A DNA stretch of 64,000 nucleotides from Candidatus Sericytochromatia bacterium (GCA_018780035.1 JADMKE010000004.1:179776-243775); one strand, 5' to 3'; positions 24,142-33,253 are shown, counted from the stretch's first letter. The notes: generated by a model not told the origin, from the sequence alone. Numbers and translations are program-made.

Positions 24142-25515
24142 ATGACTGAAATTCATGTTACCAATCCCGCTACCGGTGAAATTATAGCCAGTCTGCCCGT
24201 AGACAATCCCGAAACAGTCTCTCAAAAAGCCCGCTACGCGCGGGATGCACAAAAGATCTGGGCCCATACGCCGCTGTCCGAGCGTCTTCGCTTGATGCAG
24301 GTCTTTCGCCTTAAATTGACTGAGCAGCAAGAAGCTTTGGCCCGTTTACTCAGCGAAGAAGTGGGCAAGCCTATTCGCCAGTCGCGTAACGAACTCAATG
24401 GCTTTCTTCAGCGCTTTGACTATTTTCAAGACCAGATCACCGCTGTGCTGGCTGAAGAAGAGGTCTATACCGAATTGGGGCTGTCTGAAACCATCACCCA
24501 AGAGCCCCTGGGGCTGGTGGCCAATATCTCAGCTTGGAATTATCCCTGGTTGGTCGGCTGCAACGTCTTTATTCCCGCGCTTTTAACGGGCAACACGGTC
24601 TTATACAAACCCTCTGAATTTTCCAGTTTGACCGGTTTGGCGATGGCCCGTCTGTTTCAAGAAGCGGGGTTCCCCGAACATGTTTTTGAACCTGTGATAG
24701 GCGGGCGAGAAACCGGAGAGGCCTTGCTGGAAGAGGATTTGGATGGCCTCTTTTTTACCGGCTCTTACGGCACAGGCACCGCGATAGCAACACAACTGGC
24801 AGGGCGTTTGTTGCGTGTGGGCATGGAGTTGGGGGGCAAAGATCCGCTGTATATTTGTGAAGATGTGGATATTGCTGCCACCGCCGCTGCCGCAGCAGAT
24901 GGCGCTTTTTACAACAATGGTCAGAGCTGTTGTGCTGTTGAGCGGATTTATGTCCATAAGCAAATTTATCAGGCCTTTGTTGAGGCCTTTGTCGAAAATG
25001 TCAAAAACTTTGTGGTCGGAGACCCACTCGCCGAAACCACCTATATTGGGGCCCTGACCCGGGGGCAGGCTGCGATCAGCACGCTCAGAGCCCAGGTCAA
25101 AGATGCCTGTGCCAAAGGCGCCCGTCTGCTCTGTGGCGGTGAGCACCTGATGCGAGAGGGGGCTTTCTTTGCTCCCACTGTTTTGGCTGATACCAATCAC
25201 GGAATGGTGCTAATGCGAGAGGAGTCTTTTGGCCCTGTGATTGGTATTCAGCCAGTTTACCAGGATGAAGAGGCTGTGACCCTGATGAATGACACGCCTT
25301 ATGGTCTTACTGCCAGCGTCTATACCCCAGACCGTGCGCGTGCCCGCAAAATTCTCTCGCAAATGCAGACCGGAACCGTTTATTGGAATTGCTGTGATCG
25401 GGTCAGTCCCCATTTGCCCTGGTCTGGACGGGGGCATTCGGGACTGGGAGCTACGCTTTCCAAATTGGGAATCCAGGCCTTTGTTCAGCCCAAAGCTTGG
25501 CATTGGCGGGGCTGA
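24142..25515 (+). CDS. NAD(P)-dependent aldehyde dehydrogenase
   Basis: A 457-residue aldehyde dehydrogenase of normal length for the family. The catalytic Cys263 lies in NNGQSCCAVER, the general-base Glu229 in GMELGGKDP, and the proton-relay/oxyanion Asn in ISAWNYPW. The cofactor motif FTGSYGTG is at about 205-212. It oxidises an aldehyde to the acid. Its start lies two bases after the Fe-alcohol dehydrogenase stop, so the two enzymes are made together and plausibly act in sequence on the same molecule. Confidence 0.93.
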   Translation: MTEIHVTNPATGEIIASLPVDNPETVSQKARYARDAQKIWAHTPLSERLRLMQVFRLKLTEQQEALARLLSEEVGKPIRQSRNELNGFLQRFDYFQDQITAVLAEEEVYTELGLSETITQEPLGLVANISAWNYPWLVGCNVFIPALLTGNTVLYKPSEFSSLTGLAMARLFQEAGFPEHVFEPVIGGRETGEALLEEDLDGLFFTGSYGTGTAIATQLAGRLLRVGMELGGKDPLYICEDVDIAATAAAAADGAFYNNGQSCCAVERIYVHKQIYQAFVEAFVENVKNFVVGDPLAETTYIGALTRGQAAISTLRAQVKDACAKGARLLCGGEHLMREGAFFAPTVLADTNHGMVLMREESFGPVIGIQPVYQDEEAVTLMNDTPYGLTASVYTPDRARARKILSQMQTGTVYWNCCDRVSPHLPWSGRGHSGLGATLSKLGIQAFVQPKAWHWRG

Positions 25516-25651
25516 AACCTGTTTTAGAGAGGCCTTGATGTATATCAATTGAGGGATTGACCTGGGGCAAAACACTGATGGTTCCTAGTTGTTAGACTGA
25601 AAGTGGTCAAAGAGAGTGATTCTAGACCCAACAGATTTCAAGGAGCCTTTT

Positions 25652-26068
25652 ATGAAAAAACGTGAAGCCATTACCCATATCATGTCTACGGATGTATTTC
25701 GCGTGCATCCCAAGCAGACGCTGTGGGAAGTCAAAGAGTTGTTTGAAAAACAGAATATACGTCATGTGCCTGTTTTGAACGGCAAGGAAATTGTGGGCAT
25801 TGTCAGTTTGACCGATCTGATGCGGGTCACCTATGGGGTCGCCAAAGAGGATATTGACCAAAATCAGGCTGTTTATCAGTCGATCTTTGCCGAAGAGGCC
25901 ATGACACCAGCTCCTGAAGTGGTTTCTGACGAAGCAACGATTCGGGATGTGGCTGAGTTATTGGTGGAAAAGGGCTTCCATGCCGTCCCCGTTGTTTCTC
26001 AGTCCGGCGAACTCAAGGGCTTGGTTACCACCACCGACTTGATTCGCTATCTGATCGAACAGTATTAG
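25652..26068 (+). CDS. CBS-domain pair protein
   Basis: A 138-residue stand-alone Bateman module. The first CBS domain covers about residues 5-65 (IMSTDVFRVHPKQTLWEV ... VPVLNGKEIVGIVSLTDLMR) and the second about residues 78-136 (AMTPAPEVVSDEATIRDVAELLVEKGFHAVPVV ... TTTDLIRYL). Such modules bind adenosine nucleotides and regulate partner proteins. AAGGAG at 25640-25645 fixes the start at this ATG rather than the upstream TTG. It is convergent with the M20 peptidase gene only three bases away. Confidence 0.9.
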   Translation: MKKREAITHIMSTDVFRVHPKQTLWEVKELFEKQNIRHVPVLNGKEIVGIVSLTDLMRVTYGVAKEDIDQNQAVYQSIFAEEAMTPAPEVVSDEATIRDVAELLVEKGFHAVPVVSQSGELKGLVTTTDLIRYLIEQY

Positions 26069-26071
26069 GTT

Positions 26072-27535
26072 TTAGAGTTGTTTGAAAAGCTGAAGGTAAA
26101 AACGGGCGGCTTGGGCGTGGGCCTCAATAGAGATCCGCTCATTGGAACCATGGACACGTTTGAGGTCTTCAGCTGTGAGATAAACGGGTTGAAAGCGATA
26201 CTGGTTTTTACACAGTGATTGGTAGTGGCGACTGTCGGTGCCCGCAAGCACCAGCGAAGGGGCCACTACCACTTCTGGGAAGACCTGCCGAATGGTGCGG
26301 TGCAAGAGGGCGAAGTCTGTACTTTTGCTGTCAGATTCTGGTGCCGCTTCTGAAGAAAAACCGCTGCGGGCCTGGATTTGAACCCGGGGATCTGCAATCA
26401 CCTGCTTGAGATAGTTCAATGCTGTGTGCTGAGTGTCTCCGGGCAATAGGCGCAAATTGAGCACGGCTTTTGCCTCAGCGGGCAGGACGTTTTCCTGTGG
26501 GCTGCCTTGCAGCATTGTGGGGGCCATGGTTGTGCGAATCAAGGCATTGGTGGCTGGCTTGCCAGACAATTGCTTGAGCAAAAGTGGCTCAAACAGCCAG
26601 AGATTGGCCAAGGCCCATTTGGATACGCCCGTCATTTCGGGGGCCAGCCAGCTGAACATTTCCCGTGAAGTTGAACCCAAACGCGCTGGGAAAGGTTTGT
26701 TTTGCAGCCGATTAAGCGCTGCAGCCAAAATACCCACAGCGGTCTCTTTGGGGGGCATCGAAGCATGTCCCCCGGCTTGTGTAGCCGTCAGTTCGACAGA
26801 TAAATAGCCCTTTTCTGAGAGACCAATCAGAGCAACGGGCGGCTTCATGCCAATCATGCTGCCCGGCACAATCGCCAAGCCCTCGTCTAACGAAAACCCG
26901 CATTCAACCCCCTGTTTTTTTAAGGCTTTGGCCAAAGTGGCCGCACCTTGGGTTCCTCCGATTTCTTCATCATAGCCCAAAGCTATATAGACACTGCGTT
27001 CGGGGCGCTGTCCCTGGCGTAAAAGTGACTCTGCTGCCTCTAATATCGCCAGTGCACTTTGTTTGTCGTCGATTGCGCCACGTCCCCAGACATAGCCTCC
27101 TGTGATGGTTCCAGAGAAAGGTTGATATTTCCAGGCTGATGGCGATTCAACGGGCACTACATCCAGGTGGGCCAGGAGCAAAACAATGGGCTCTTGGGGG
27201 TTTTTACCGGGAAAATGGAATAATAATCCGTGCTGGTTGATAATCTGAGGAGAGAGTCTTTGCCAGAGCAAGGGAAAACTTTTTTTAAGAACTTCTTCCA
27301 AGGACTTAAAATTTGGATTGAGTTGGATTTTGTTTGAGATGGTCTCAATTTGAATCGCTCTTGAGAGACGCTGGGCCATCGCTTGAACAGGAGCTGGGTT
27401 TTCGGCCTTGATCACAGGCACTTTCAATTGGCGGGTTTTAAGCAGCAAGCCATTGCTGAGCAGTACCGTGGTCAGAGCCAATAAACAGGTAACCCCCAAC
27501 AGTCCTAAGTACAAGCGCAAGCGATTTTTTTTCAT
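26072..27535 (-). CDS. M20-family carboxypeptidase (PM20D1/carboxypeptidase S-like)
   Basis: A 487-residue zinc peptidase with an N-terminal membrane anchor (about residues 8-28), so the enzyme faces the periplasm or is membrane-bound. Zinc ligands are expected at His in LLAHLDVVPV, the bridging Asp in GRGAIDDKQS, Glu in YDEEIGGTQGA and the His near the C-terminus (RVHGSNERI). The length and YDEEIGG/GRGAIDDK phrasing fit the carboxypeptidase S/PM20D1 branch, which removes C-terminal residues or handles N-acyl amino acids. Its ATG overlaps the end of the L-2-hydroxyglutarate oxidase gene by four bases, so translation is coupled. Confidence 0.88.
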   Translation of the reverse strand: MKKNRLRLYLGLLGVTCLLALTTVLLSNGLLLKTRQLKVPVIKAENPAPVQAMAQRLSRAIQIETISNKIQLNPNFKSLEEVLKKSFPLLWQRLSPQIINQHGLLFHFPGKNPQEPIVLLLAHLDVVPVESPSAWKYQPFSGTITGGYVWGRGAIDDKQSALAILEAAESLLRQGQRPERSVYIALGYDEEIGGTQGAATLAKALKKQGVECGFSLDEGLAIVPGSMIGMKPPVALIGLSEKGYLSVELTATQAGGHASMPPKETAVGILAAALNRLQNKPFPARLGSTSREMFSWLAPEMTGVSKWALANLWLFEPLLLKQLSGKPATNALIRTTMAPTMLQGSPQENVLPAEAKAVLNLRLLPGDTQHTALNYLKQVIADPRVQIQARSGFSSEAAPESDSKSTDFALLHRTIRQVFPEVVVAPSLVLAGTDSRHYQSLCKNQYRFQPVYLTAEDLKRVHGSNERISIEAHAQAARFYLQLFKQL

Positions 27536-28737
27536 GTCTTTTGGGTCAGCCAGTTTTCACAAATATAATCAGCAAAAGAGAGGGCACAGGTAAAAGCCGG
27601 TGAGACAGCATTGAGAATATGCAGGCTGTCTTGATCTCCTTCAATCACAAAATCTTGCACCAATTCCAAACTCTGAATATTAAGCAATTGGGCGCGAATC
27701 CCTGGTTTGAGAAAGTGTTTAAATTGGTGGGTGTCTATTTCTTTGACCAGTGTTTGGGCCATTTTTGCAAAATAACCTGGGTTGTATTTGCGAATTTCAG
27801 AGAGCGCCAAATCTCTGAATCCAAATGAGTTTTGAATAAACAGTTGACTTTCATACCATAAAATTTCGAGTGTCTCTCTTAGATTGATGTTTTTTAGTCC
27901 TTGGTAGTTTTCTCTCCACAGGGCAGGAATCGCCGTCGGGCCAATTTTGACGTGACCATCAACTGTTTTGGTAAAATGTACCCCCAAAAAAGGCTGTCGG
28001 GGGTCGGGAACGGGATAGATATGGGTTTGGATCACTGCGTCTGAGCCCGAATACCCCAAATAAATGCCCTTAAATGGTAAAAGAGTGTACTGCTTACCAA
28101 AGCCAAAATCTTGCGCGATTTTATCTGCGTACAGGCCCGCTGCGTTGATGACAAATCCTGGCTGATAGATGCCTTGGTTGGTATGAATACTCTTTTTTCG
28201 TCTGAACAAATACCGGGTGTCGAGTGCGATCTGCACTCCTTTTGCCAGCAATTCGCGCTTGAGGGTTTGGCAGACCAGATTGGGATTGACTGTGGCTGTG
28301 TCTGGCGAAAAAAGTGCCAAACCCTGAGATTTTGCATTGGGTTCACGTTCCTGAACTTCTTCAGGTGTTAAACGTTCCAGACGAACGCCGTTGTTGAGCC
28401 CCCTTTGGTAGAGCTTCTCTAATTCGGGATTTTCTTCAACAGAGCGCGTGACGACCAGCTTGCCACAGGTATTTAAAGGCAAATCCTGTTCCAGGCAATA
28501 CTGTCTCATGGCCCGGTTCCCTTCGACACAGAGACGCGCTTTTAAGCTATTAGAAGGGTAATAAAAGCCCGCATGTAAAACACCGCTGTTGCGCCCCGAG
28601 GCGTGTTGTGCAACTTCAAACTCTTTTTCCAACAAAGTTATCTGACTGTCTGAGAATTTTTGGCTGAGGCGCCGCGCCAATGCCAAGCCCACGACCCCTC
28701 CCCCGATAATCAAAAAATCAGGGGAGTGTGGGTTCAC
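27532..28737 (-). CDS. lhgO: L-2-hydroxyglutarate oxidase/dehydrogenase
   Basis: A 401-residue FAD-dependent enzyme of the DAO superfamily that oxidises L-2-hydroxyglutarate to 2-oxoglutarate. The dinucleotide fold is at the N-terminus (FLIIGGGVVGLALARRL). The LhgO-type signature ASGRNSGVLHAGFYYPSNSLKA follows, with LLPFKGIYLGY, VHFTKTVDGHVKIGPTA and a C-terminal LNAVSPAFTCAL. The reaction feeds electrons to the quinone pool in E. coli. It overlaps the downstream M20 gene by four bases; the functional link is unclear. Confidence 0.92.
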   Translation of the reverse strand: MNPHSPDFLIIGGGVVGLALARRLSQKFSDSQITLLEKEFEVAQHASGRNSGVLHAGFYYPSNSLKARLCVEGNRAMRQYCLEQDLPLNTCGKLVVTRSVEENPELEKLYQRGLNNGVRLERLTPEEVQEREPNAKSQGLALFSPDTATVNPNLVCQTLKRELLAKGVQIALDTRYLFRRKKSIHTNQGIYQPGFVINAAGLYADKIAQDFGFGKQYTLLPFKGIYLGYSGSDAVIQTHIYPVPDPRQPFLGVHFTKTVDGHVKIGPTAIPALWRENYQGLKNINLRETLEILWYESQLFIQNSFGFRDLALSEIRKYNPGYFAKMAQTLVKEIDTHQFKHFLKPGIRAQLLNIQSLELVQDFVIEGDQDSLHILNAVSPAFTCALSFADYICENWLTQKT

Positions 28738-28757
28738 GGGCTTAAACAGCTAAAGAT

Positions 28758-30623
28758 TTAGCCGCCACAGCCAGCAATAGGACGAAGGGTTAAACTCATA
28801 TCTGGAGCAAAGTTGACAACACCGGGCCGAACATTGAGCAGTGTTGCAGCGTTGGGAACAAAGCAATCAGCCAATACCTGATCGTTGTCATTGAGCAAGC
28901 CAGCGATAATCATGATACGAGAACCTGTTGTGACGTTTTTAAGATAAAAAGTTTTGTCCGTCAGACGCATTGAACGATCCGCTGAAGCCAAAGCTTCACG
29001 GGTTCTGCGGAGTAAATCTGGGGAGCGCTCTAAACCACCGAGGTCATTTTTATTGGTGATAGCCAAGTCATCGGGCACATCAACATAAGCAATTTTAACA
29101 TTGTTAAAATTGATCTTGCTGGAAACATCATTGCCCTTTTCGTCAATGATCTTCAAAGTACCTTTGACATCTCCCACACCAAAGACCGGACGAGCCCTAA
29201 ATAGAATAATCAAATCGGTGGAAATTGTGTCTTTGGGAGGAACAAAAACACTGATGCTTTTTTGGGTTTGCATGCCCGTCATCGAGATTGTTATATTTTG
29301 CTTGCCACCAGGCACATTGTTGAGTAGAACGCTTTGAACAATATTCGGGCCAATGACAGCTTCAGTGAAAGTTTTGACCTCACCAGCTGCATCCGTCCCT
29401 TTTAAATCCACTTTCGGGGCTGAAGGATATTGAAGTCGCTCTGAGATTTCTGTGCCTTCTACATTGACCAATGTGTCTAGGGTTCCGCCATTTCCATCGG
29501 TCTCCAAAACACCCAAACCGTTGTGATAAACATTTTCAGTGATGGTATCGCCGTTTAAGTCGTATTGACGGCAGTTAAAACCAACAATACACCCGACGGG
29601 TGGAATATTTGGATTTGATTCAGGTTGACCGAAGAAGGGGGCGTCTTCTACTCGGAAATTTACTTGAATGCTGCCCACGGGTCTTAAAAATAAATTTTGC
29701 GTGACTGAGTCGGGTTTCCCATTCGTGATATTTGCCGGAGAAACTTGATTGGTTACGCCCGTATAACCATCAATGGCTTCGGCTTCCAAAGTAAAGGGAC
29801 CGACAGGGGCTCCGTTTAAGGTGTATTCACCTTTGGCATTGGTGAGTGCCGAGACGCTGGTACCCGCTACTTTTACTCTGACTTTTGAGAGGAAAAGATT
29901 GGAGTTAGTGCTATCTTGAACGATGCCTTTGACGGTACGCACATTATTGGTATCAATAGTCACAATCTGTTTTTTCTGAAATTCAGAAATACTCACCCCA
30001 AATGGGGGTACAGATTGACTCGTGATGACCTCAATTTCTTCTCCTACGACATCAAGCAAAAATCTTCCTGATGCATCTGTCGTGGTTGTGCGAAAAGTAA
30101 ATTCCTTGTCTCTTACGGTTACATTGGCCAAGGGGCTTTGATCAGGACCTAATAAAATCCCAGTAATTGCCTTGGTCTGCTGTTTGGGGGAATCTGTGAC
30201 CATGCGGATGGCACTTAAGTTAACAACCCGTCCCGGAAAGAGTTTGAGTGCACGGCTAAAATCTGCCCGTTGAATACGAACAGTCACCTCTTCACCTGTC
30301 ACTTTATTTTCTGGGGATACTTTTAAATTACGCAAGAAAAAACGGCCAAAATCGTCCGTTTGAACGGAGGTCAAAAGTTTGTTTTCGATGTTCAAAACTT
30401 CTACTGATATAGGTTCTTTGGGGGGAACCAAACGACCGTCAGTCGCAGTGCCAATATACACAACACCCGAGAGCGAACCTTCGGTATCAGAAGTGACAGC
30501 TTGTGCTGTTGTTCCAGCGGGGGCTGTTCCCGTCTGTGTTGTTTGACAGGCAGCCAATGGAAGTGTTATGGCAATTATAAATCCTATCAGACCTCGAGAG
30601 GATAGGTGTTGCAGGCGTTTCAT
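28758..30623 (-). CDS. Lipoprotein with repeated carboxypeptidase-regulatory-like (beta-sandwich) domains
   Basis: A 621-residue envelope lipoprotein with lipobox LAAC, so Cys26 is the lipid anchor. The body is beta-rich, with at least four CarboxypepD_reg-like/Big-type units. Their recurring pattern is G-x-V-x-x-x-x-x-x-P-L-x-x-V-x-V followed by D-x-x-G-x-F/Y-x-L (for example TTTDASGRFLLDVVGE and TNAKGEYTLNGAPVGPF). No catalytic residues are evident, so a structural or binding role is more likely. It follows a smaller lipoprotein gene by about 50 bases and probably shares its transcript. Confidence 0.85.
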   Translation of the reverse strand: MKRLQHLSSRGLIGFIIAITLPLAACQTTQTGTAPAGTTAQAVTSDTEGSLSGVVYIGTATDGRLVPPKEPISVEVLNIENKLLTSVQTDDFGRFFLRNLKVSPENKVTGEEVTVRIQRADFSRALKLFPGRVVNLSAIRMVTDSPKQQTKAITGILLGPDQSPLANVTVRDKEFTFRTTTTDASGRFLLDVVGEEIEVITSQSVPPFGVSISEFQKKQIVTIDTNNVRTVKGIVQDSTNSNLFLSKVRVKVAGTSVSALTNAKGEYTLNGAPVGPFTLEAEAIDGYTGVTNQVSPANITNGKPDSVTQNLFLRPVGSIQVNFRVEDAPFFGQPESNPNIPPVGCIVGFNCRQYDLNGDTITENVYHNGLGVLETDGNGGTLDTLVNVEGTEISERLQYPSAPKVDLKGTDAAGEVKTFTEAVIGPNIVQSVLLNNVPGGKQNITISMTGMQTQKSISVFVPPKDTISTDLIILFRARPVFGVGDVKGTLKIIDEKGNDVSSKINFNNVKIAYVDVPDDLAITNKNDLGGLERSPDLLRRTREALASADRSMRLTDKTFYLKNVTTGSRIMIIAGLLNDNDQVLADCFVPNAATLLNVRPGVVNFAPDMSLTLRPIAGCGG

Positions 30624-30672
30624 TCGGTTCTCTTTTTTCCTTCCGGGCAGTTTGAAAATTAGGGAAAACTAA

Positions 30673-31305
30673 CTAGGGTGATGCAGCGGGAGTTGGGCTG
30701 GCCCCTGGGCTAGCGGTTGGTGCGGGAACAGGAATTTCACTGTTTTCACTGAAAACAAGCGACTCAAATTTAATTGAAAAATCGGTTGAAAGGGTGTGTT
30801 CATAGCCGTTGACATCTTTGCCAAAAAGTTTAAGTTTGGCGGTGCCATCAGTGACACGTGGAGCACGGTTGCCTGGGTAAACCACATTGCGCAAATCTGT
30901 GTCAACGCTTAATACTTGAAATTGAATGTCCAAAAGCAAGGCTGCATTTGCTGTTGATTTGCTCAAGGGGTATTCTTTGACAGGTAAAACAGTGCCATCG
31001 GCCAATTGGTACTCAATTTGAAATTTATAAAAATGAACCCGCGGCAAAAGAGGTTTGTTTTCAACGGTAACCACAGGTTCAGTATAGGTATACAGAATCG
31101 CAGGGACCCCATCAACCTGACTGACGGACTGGCGAATGCCGATCAATGAACCGGTCTGACCCGCCGCTGCTCCTGCTGCTTTGACTTCCGCTACAGACAA
31201 TTCTGCAGCTGGAAAAAAGGGGTTATTGATGCTACTGCAAGCAACCCCTGCACCCAATAATAAGGCGGAGAGAACCAGGATTGGGAGTGATGTTTTTATC
31301 TTCAA
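30673..31305 (-). CDS. Hypothetical lipoprotein with proline-rich tail
   Basis: A 210-residue lipoprotein. The signal peptide ends in GVAC, so Cys23 is lipidated. The middle is predicted beta-rich (HFYKFQIEYQLADGTVLPV). The last 20 residues are a Pro/Ala/Thr/Ser tail (PVPAPTASPGASPTPAASP), probably an exposed flexible spacer. I do not recognise a family. It is the first gene of a minus-strand run that continues with the beta-sandwich lipoprotein, and two TTGAC-type promoters are visible upstream. Confidence 0.8.
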   Translation of the reverse strand: MKIKTSLPILVLSALLLGAGVACSSINNPFFPAAELSVAEVKAAGAAAGQTGSLIGIRQSVSQVDGVPAILYTYTEPVVTVENKPLLPRVHFYKFQIEYQLADGTVLPVKEYPLSKSTANAALLLDIQFQVLSVDTDLRNVVYPGNRAPRVTDGTAKLKLFGKDVNGYEHTLSTDFSIKFESLVFSENSEIPVPAPTASPGASPTPAASP

Positions 31306-31402
31306 GGTCCAGTTACTTCCTGCTGTAAAGGTTCTTAAAATATCTTAACACTATTTGCTGGGAAATTGAAAAATAGAGTTTCCCGCTTATGATAGTCAAT
31401 TT

Positions 31403-31433
31403 ATTATATTCAGGCTTCCCTGTAAAGAGTCAA
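31403..31433 (-). promoter_or_regulatory. Probable promoter for the lipoprotein pair
   Basis: On the minus strand TTGACT (31433-31428), a 19-base spacer and TATAAT (31408-31403). A second possible pair closer to the gene is TTGACT at 31399-31394 with TATTTT at 31375-31370 (18-base spacer). Confidence 0.5.
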
Positions 31434-31476
31434 GTTTTTTGATCACACCTGGATTGGATCCTCCTGACCCTTTTTC

Positions 31477-31498
31477 GGGTCTCAGGCAGTTGAGACCC
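31477..31498. promoter_or_regulatory. Perfect 8-bp inverted repeat upstream of the transaldolase promoter
   Basis: GGGTCTCA and TGAGACCC surround a six-base spacer. No T-tract follows on either strand, so this is more likely an operator or a cruciform site than a terminator. It ends two bases before the extended -10 element. The 31306-31670 interval holds no gene. Confidence 0.45.
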
Positions 31499-31500
31499 TG

Positions 31501-31509
31501 TGATATACT
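31501..31509 (+). promoter_or_regulatory. Extended -10 promoter for the transaldolase gene
   Basis: TGATATACT fits TGnTATAAT with one mismatch in the -10 hexamer. No good -35 box is present at the right distance, as is usual for extended -10 promoters. The leader would be about 155 bases. Confidence 0.4.
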
Positions 31510-31670
31510 GGATTACCTCTGTTTGAAAGGTTTTTAGGTATTTTCATTTAACAGAAAATGCCAAGGCATTCAGTCCCGCCCTATCATCTGTGTGCGATCC
31601 TGATTGATTGCTATTGTAATAAAAATGAGACAAACGTTTCAGCAAATATTTTTGAAGGAGTGTCTGAGTT

Positions 31671-32327
31671 ATGCAATTTTTTATTGACACAGCCAATATC
31701 GATGAAATCCGTGAGGCCGCAAGTTGGGGAACCGTTGCAGGAGTTACAACCAATCCTTCATTGGTGGCTAAAGAAAGCCGTCCTCACCGTGAAATTATTG
31801 AAGAGATCAGTGCTTTGATTGATGGACCTATCAGCGTTGAAACCCTCAGCTTGGACAGCTTGGGTATGCTTAAAGAGGCCCATGAATTTGCCACTTGGTC
31901 GCCGAATGTGGTGATCAAATGTCCGATGACAATCGAAGGGCTGAAGGCCACCAAACAGTTGTCAGCAGAAGGCATTAAAACCAATGTTACCCTGATATTT
32001 ACGGCCAATCAGGCCCTCTTGGCGGCTTTGGCGGGTGCCACTTATGTCAGTCCATTTGTGGGACGTTTGGATGATATTGGTCAAGATGGCATGGCCTTGA
32101 TTCAAGATATTCGCACCGTCTTTGATCAGTATTATTTTGAAACCCAGATTTTAACTGCCAGTGTGCGTCATCCCCAACATGTGCTGAGGGCCGCTCAGTT
32201 GGGATCGGATGTTGCCACCGTGCCGTTTAAAATTTTAAAACAACTCTATTCACATCCCTTGACCGACAGCGGGATCGAAAAATTTCTGGCGGATTGGAAA
32301 AAATCTGGGTTAAGTACAGATGCCTAA
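31671..32327 (+). CDS. Transaldolase / fructose-6-phosphate aldolase (short form)
   Basis: A 218-residue class I aldolase of the TalC/Fsa subfamily. It either transfers dihydroxyacetone units in the non-oxidative pentose phosphate pathway or splits fructose 6-phosphate. Hallmarks are [13 protein letters not shown] at the start, [12 protein letters not shown], the Schiff-base Lys83 in [39 protein letters not shown] and ILTASVRHP. The two activities cannot be separated by eye. AAGGAG precedes the ATG by nine bases. The stop lies inside the start of the next, small lipoprotein gene (8-base overlap). Confidence 0.92.
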   Translation: MQFFIDTANIDEIREAASWGTVAGVTTNPSLVAKESRPHREIIEEISALIDGPISVETLSLDSLGMLKEAHEFATWSPNVVIKCPMTIEGLKATKQLSAEGIKTNVTLIFTANQALLAALAGATYVSPFVGRLDDIGQDGMALIQDIRTVFDQYYFETQILTASVRHPQHVLRAAQLGSDVATVPFKILKQLYSHPLTDSGIEKFLADWKKSGLSTDA

Positions 32328-32754
32328 GCAATTATTTGGATTGGGTTTGGGGCTTTCCCTTTTCTTGCTGACGGGCTGTGAAAATATGCAAGCCATGTGG
32401 GAGCAGCCTGCCAAGCAGATGGAGCGTCTGCAAAAGGAGAATCGCCAATTGCGCCAGGAGGTCGAGTCTCTGCGCGAAAAGTTGGGACGTTCTGATGCCG
32501 AAGGCGTTGTCAATCAGGTGCTTGTGGCGATGTATGATTTGCGCCATGGGCTTGAAAAATATGCACTGCAAAACAACGGTGAATACCCACATGCCAATAA
32601 TATCAATGAATTGCAGTCGATTTTAAAAAGTTATCTGCCTGAAACCTTTGCGGTTGAAGCTGTTTATCTTGAAAAAATTCGCTCTCAAAAGCGGGGGTAT
32701 ATCATGATAGCCAATGTTAAAGGCCAAGAAATTGTTGTCAGTAACTTGCTCTAA
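32320..32754 (+). CDS. Small lipoprotein with coiled coil and pilin-like motif
   Basis: A 144-residue lipoprotein with lipobox LLTGC and Cys20 as anchor. Residues 30-60 form a heptad coiled coil ([23 protein letters not shown] cut by charge pairs). The C-terminal part carries [19 protein letters not shown], which parallels the pilin-like helix and loop of the protein at 12.6-15.2 kb and of the one at 45.4-46.0 kb. It overlaps the transaldolase gene by eight bases, so it is translationally coupled, although the functions seem unrelated. Confidence 0.8.
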   Translation: MPKQLFGLGLGLSLFLLTGCENMQAMWEQPAKQMERLQKENRQLRQEVESLREKLGRSDAEGVVNQVLVAMYDLRHGLEKYALQNNGEYPHANNINELQSILKSYLPETFAVEAVYLEKIRSQKRGYIMIANVKGQEIVVSNLL

Positions 32755-32844
32755 GCGGATTTCAGTTTTAAGATGGTATGTTTCTACTTGTGTCTGGGAA
32801 CGTGACGGTGTAAGATGGATGACGTGCCATTTGTAGTGAACCTT

Positions 32845-32980
32845 GATGTTTTAATAGAGACGTTTTAACCCTGGTGTTTTCAGTGGTGTTCTCAGCAGTG
32901 TTCTCGATAGTGTTTTTAACGAGAATATTTTGAAGAGAAACGTTTTAAATAGAAACGATTGATGTTTTAAATATTGGCGT
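32845..32980 (+). repeat. AT-rich interval with short degenerate repeats
   Basis: The 322 bases between the small lipoprotein and the first tRNA hold no gene. Within them GTTTTAA occurs four times (32848, 32862, 32942 and 32964) plus one GTTTTTAA (32912). From 32871 to 32918 there are four consecutive units of about 12-13 bases based on (G/A)GTGTT(T/C)TC. It could be the regulatory leader of the tRNA transcript or a decayed repeat. I see no clear promoter. Confidence 0.4.
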
Positions 32981-33076
32981 TCTGAATTCCCGTTTGCGCT
33001 CTGTTTATTAAGACAATATCAAAGTTCGCTAAGGTGTTGTTAGGTGCAGATAAAACTGCAAATGGGTGGAGCACAT

Positions 33077-33148
33077 GCCGATGTAGCTCAACGGTAGAGC
33101 AACGGTTTTGTAAACCGTAGGTTGTAGGTTCGATTCCTATCATCGGCA
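33077..33148 (+). tRNA. tRNA-Thr (anticodon UGU)
   Basis: The cloverleaf can be drawn completely. Acceptor GCCGATG pairs with CATCGGC, and the anticodon stem ACGGT/ACCGT encloses TTTGTAA with anticodon TGT. The T-arm carries GGTTCGATTCC. The CCA end is not encoded. It is first of three tRNAs in a row. Confidence 0.95.
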
Positions 33149-33165
33149 TCAGCCCCCACATATCC

Positions 33166-33248
33166 GGGAGGATGGCCGAGTGGTTAAAGGCGGCAGACTG
33201 TAAATCTGCTCACGTAAGTGTACGCTGGTTCGAACCCAGCTCCTCCCA
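33166..33248 (+). tRNA. tRNA-Tyr (anticodon GUA)
   Basis: Acceptor GGGAGGA pairs with TCCTCCC, and the anticodon stem GCAGA/TCTGC encloses CTGTAAA with anticodon GTA. The long variable arm expected for bacterial tRNA-Tyr is present, as is a GCTGG/CCAGC T-stem. CCA is not encoded. Confidence 0.95.
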
Positions 33249-33253
33249 CTTTC

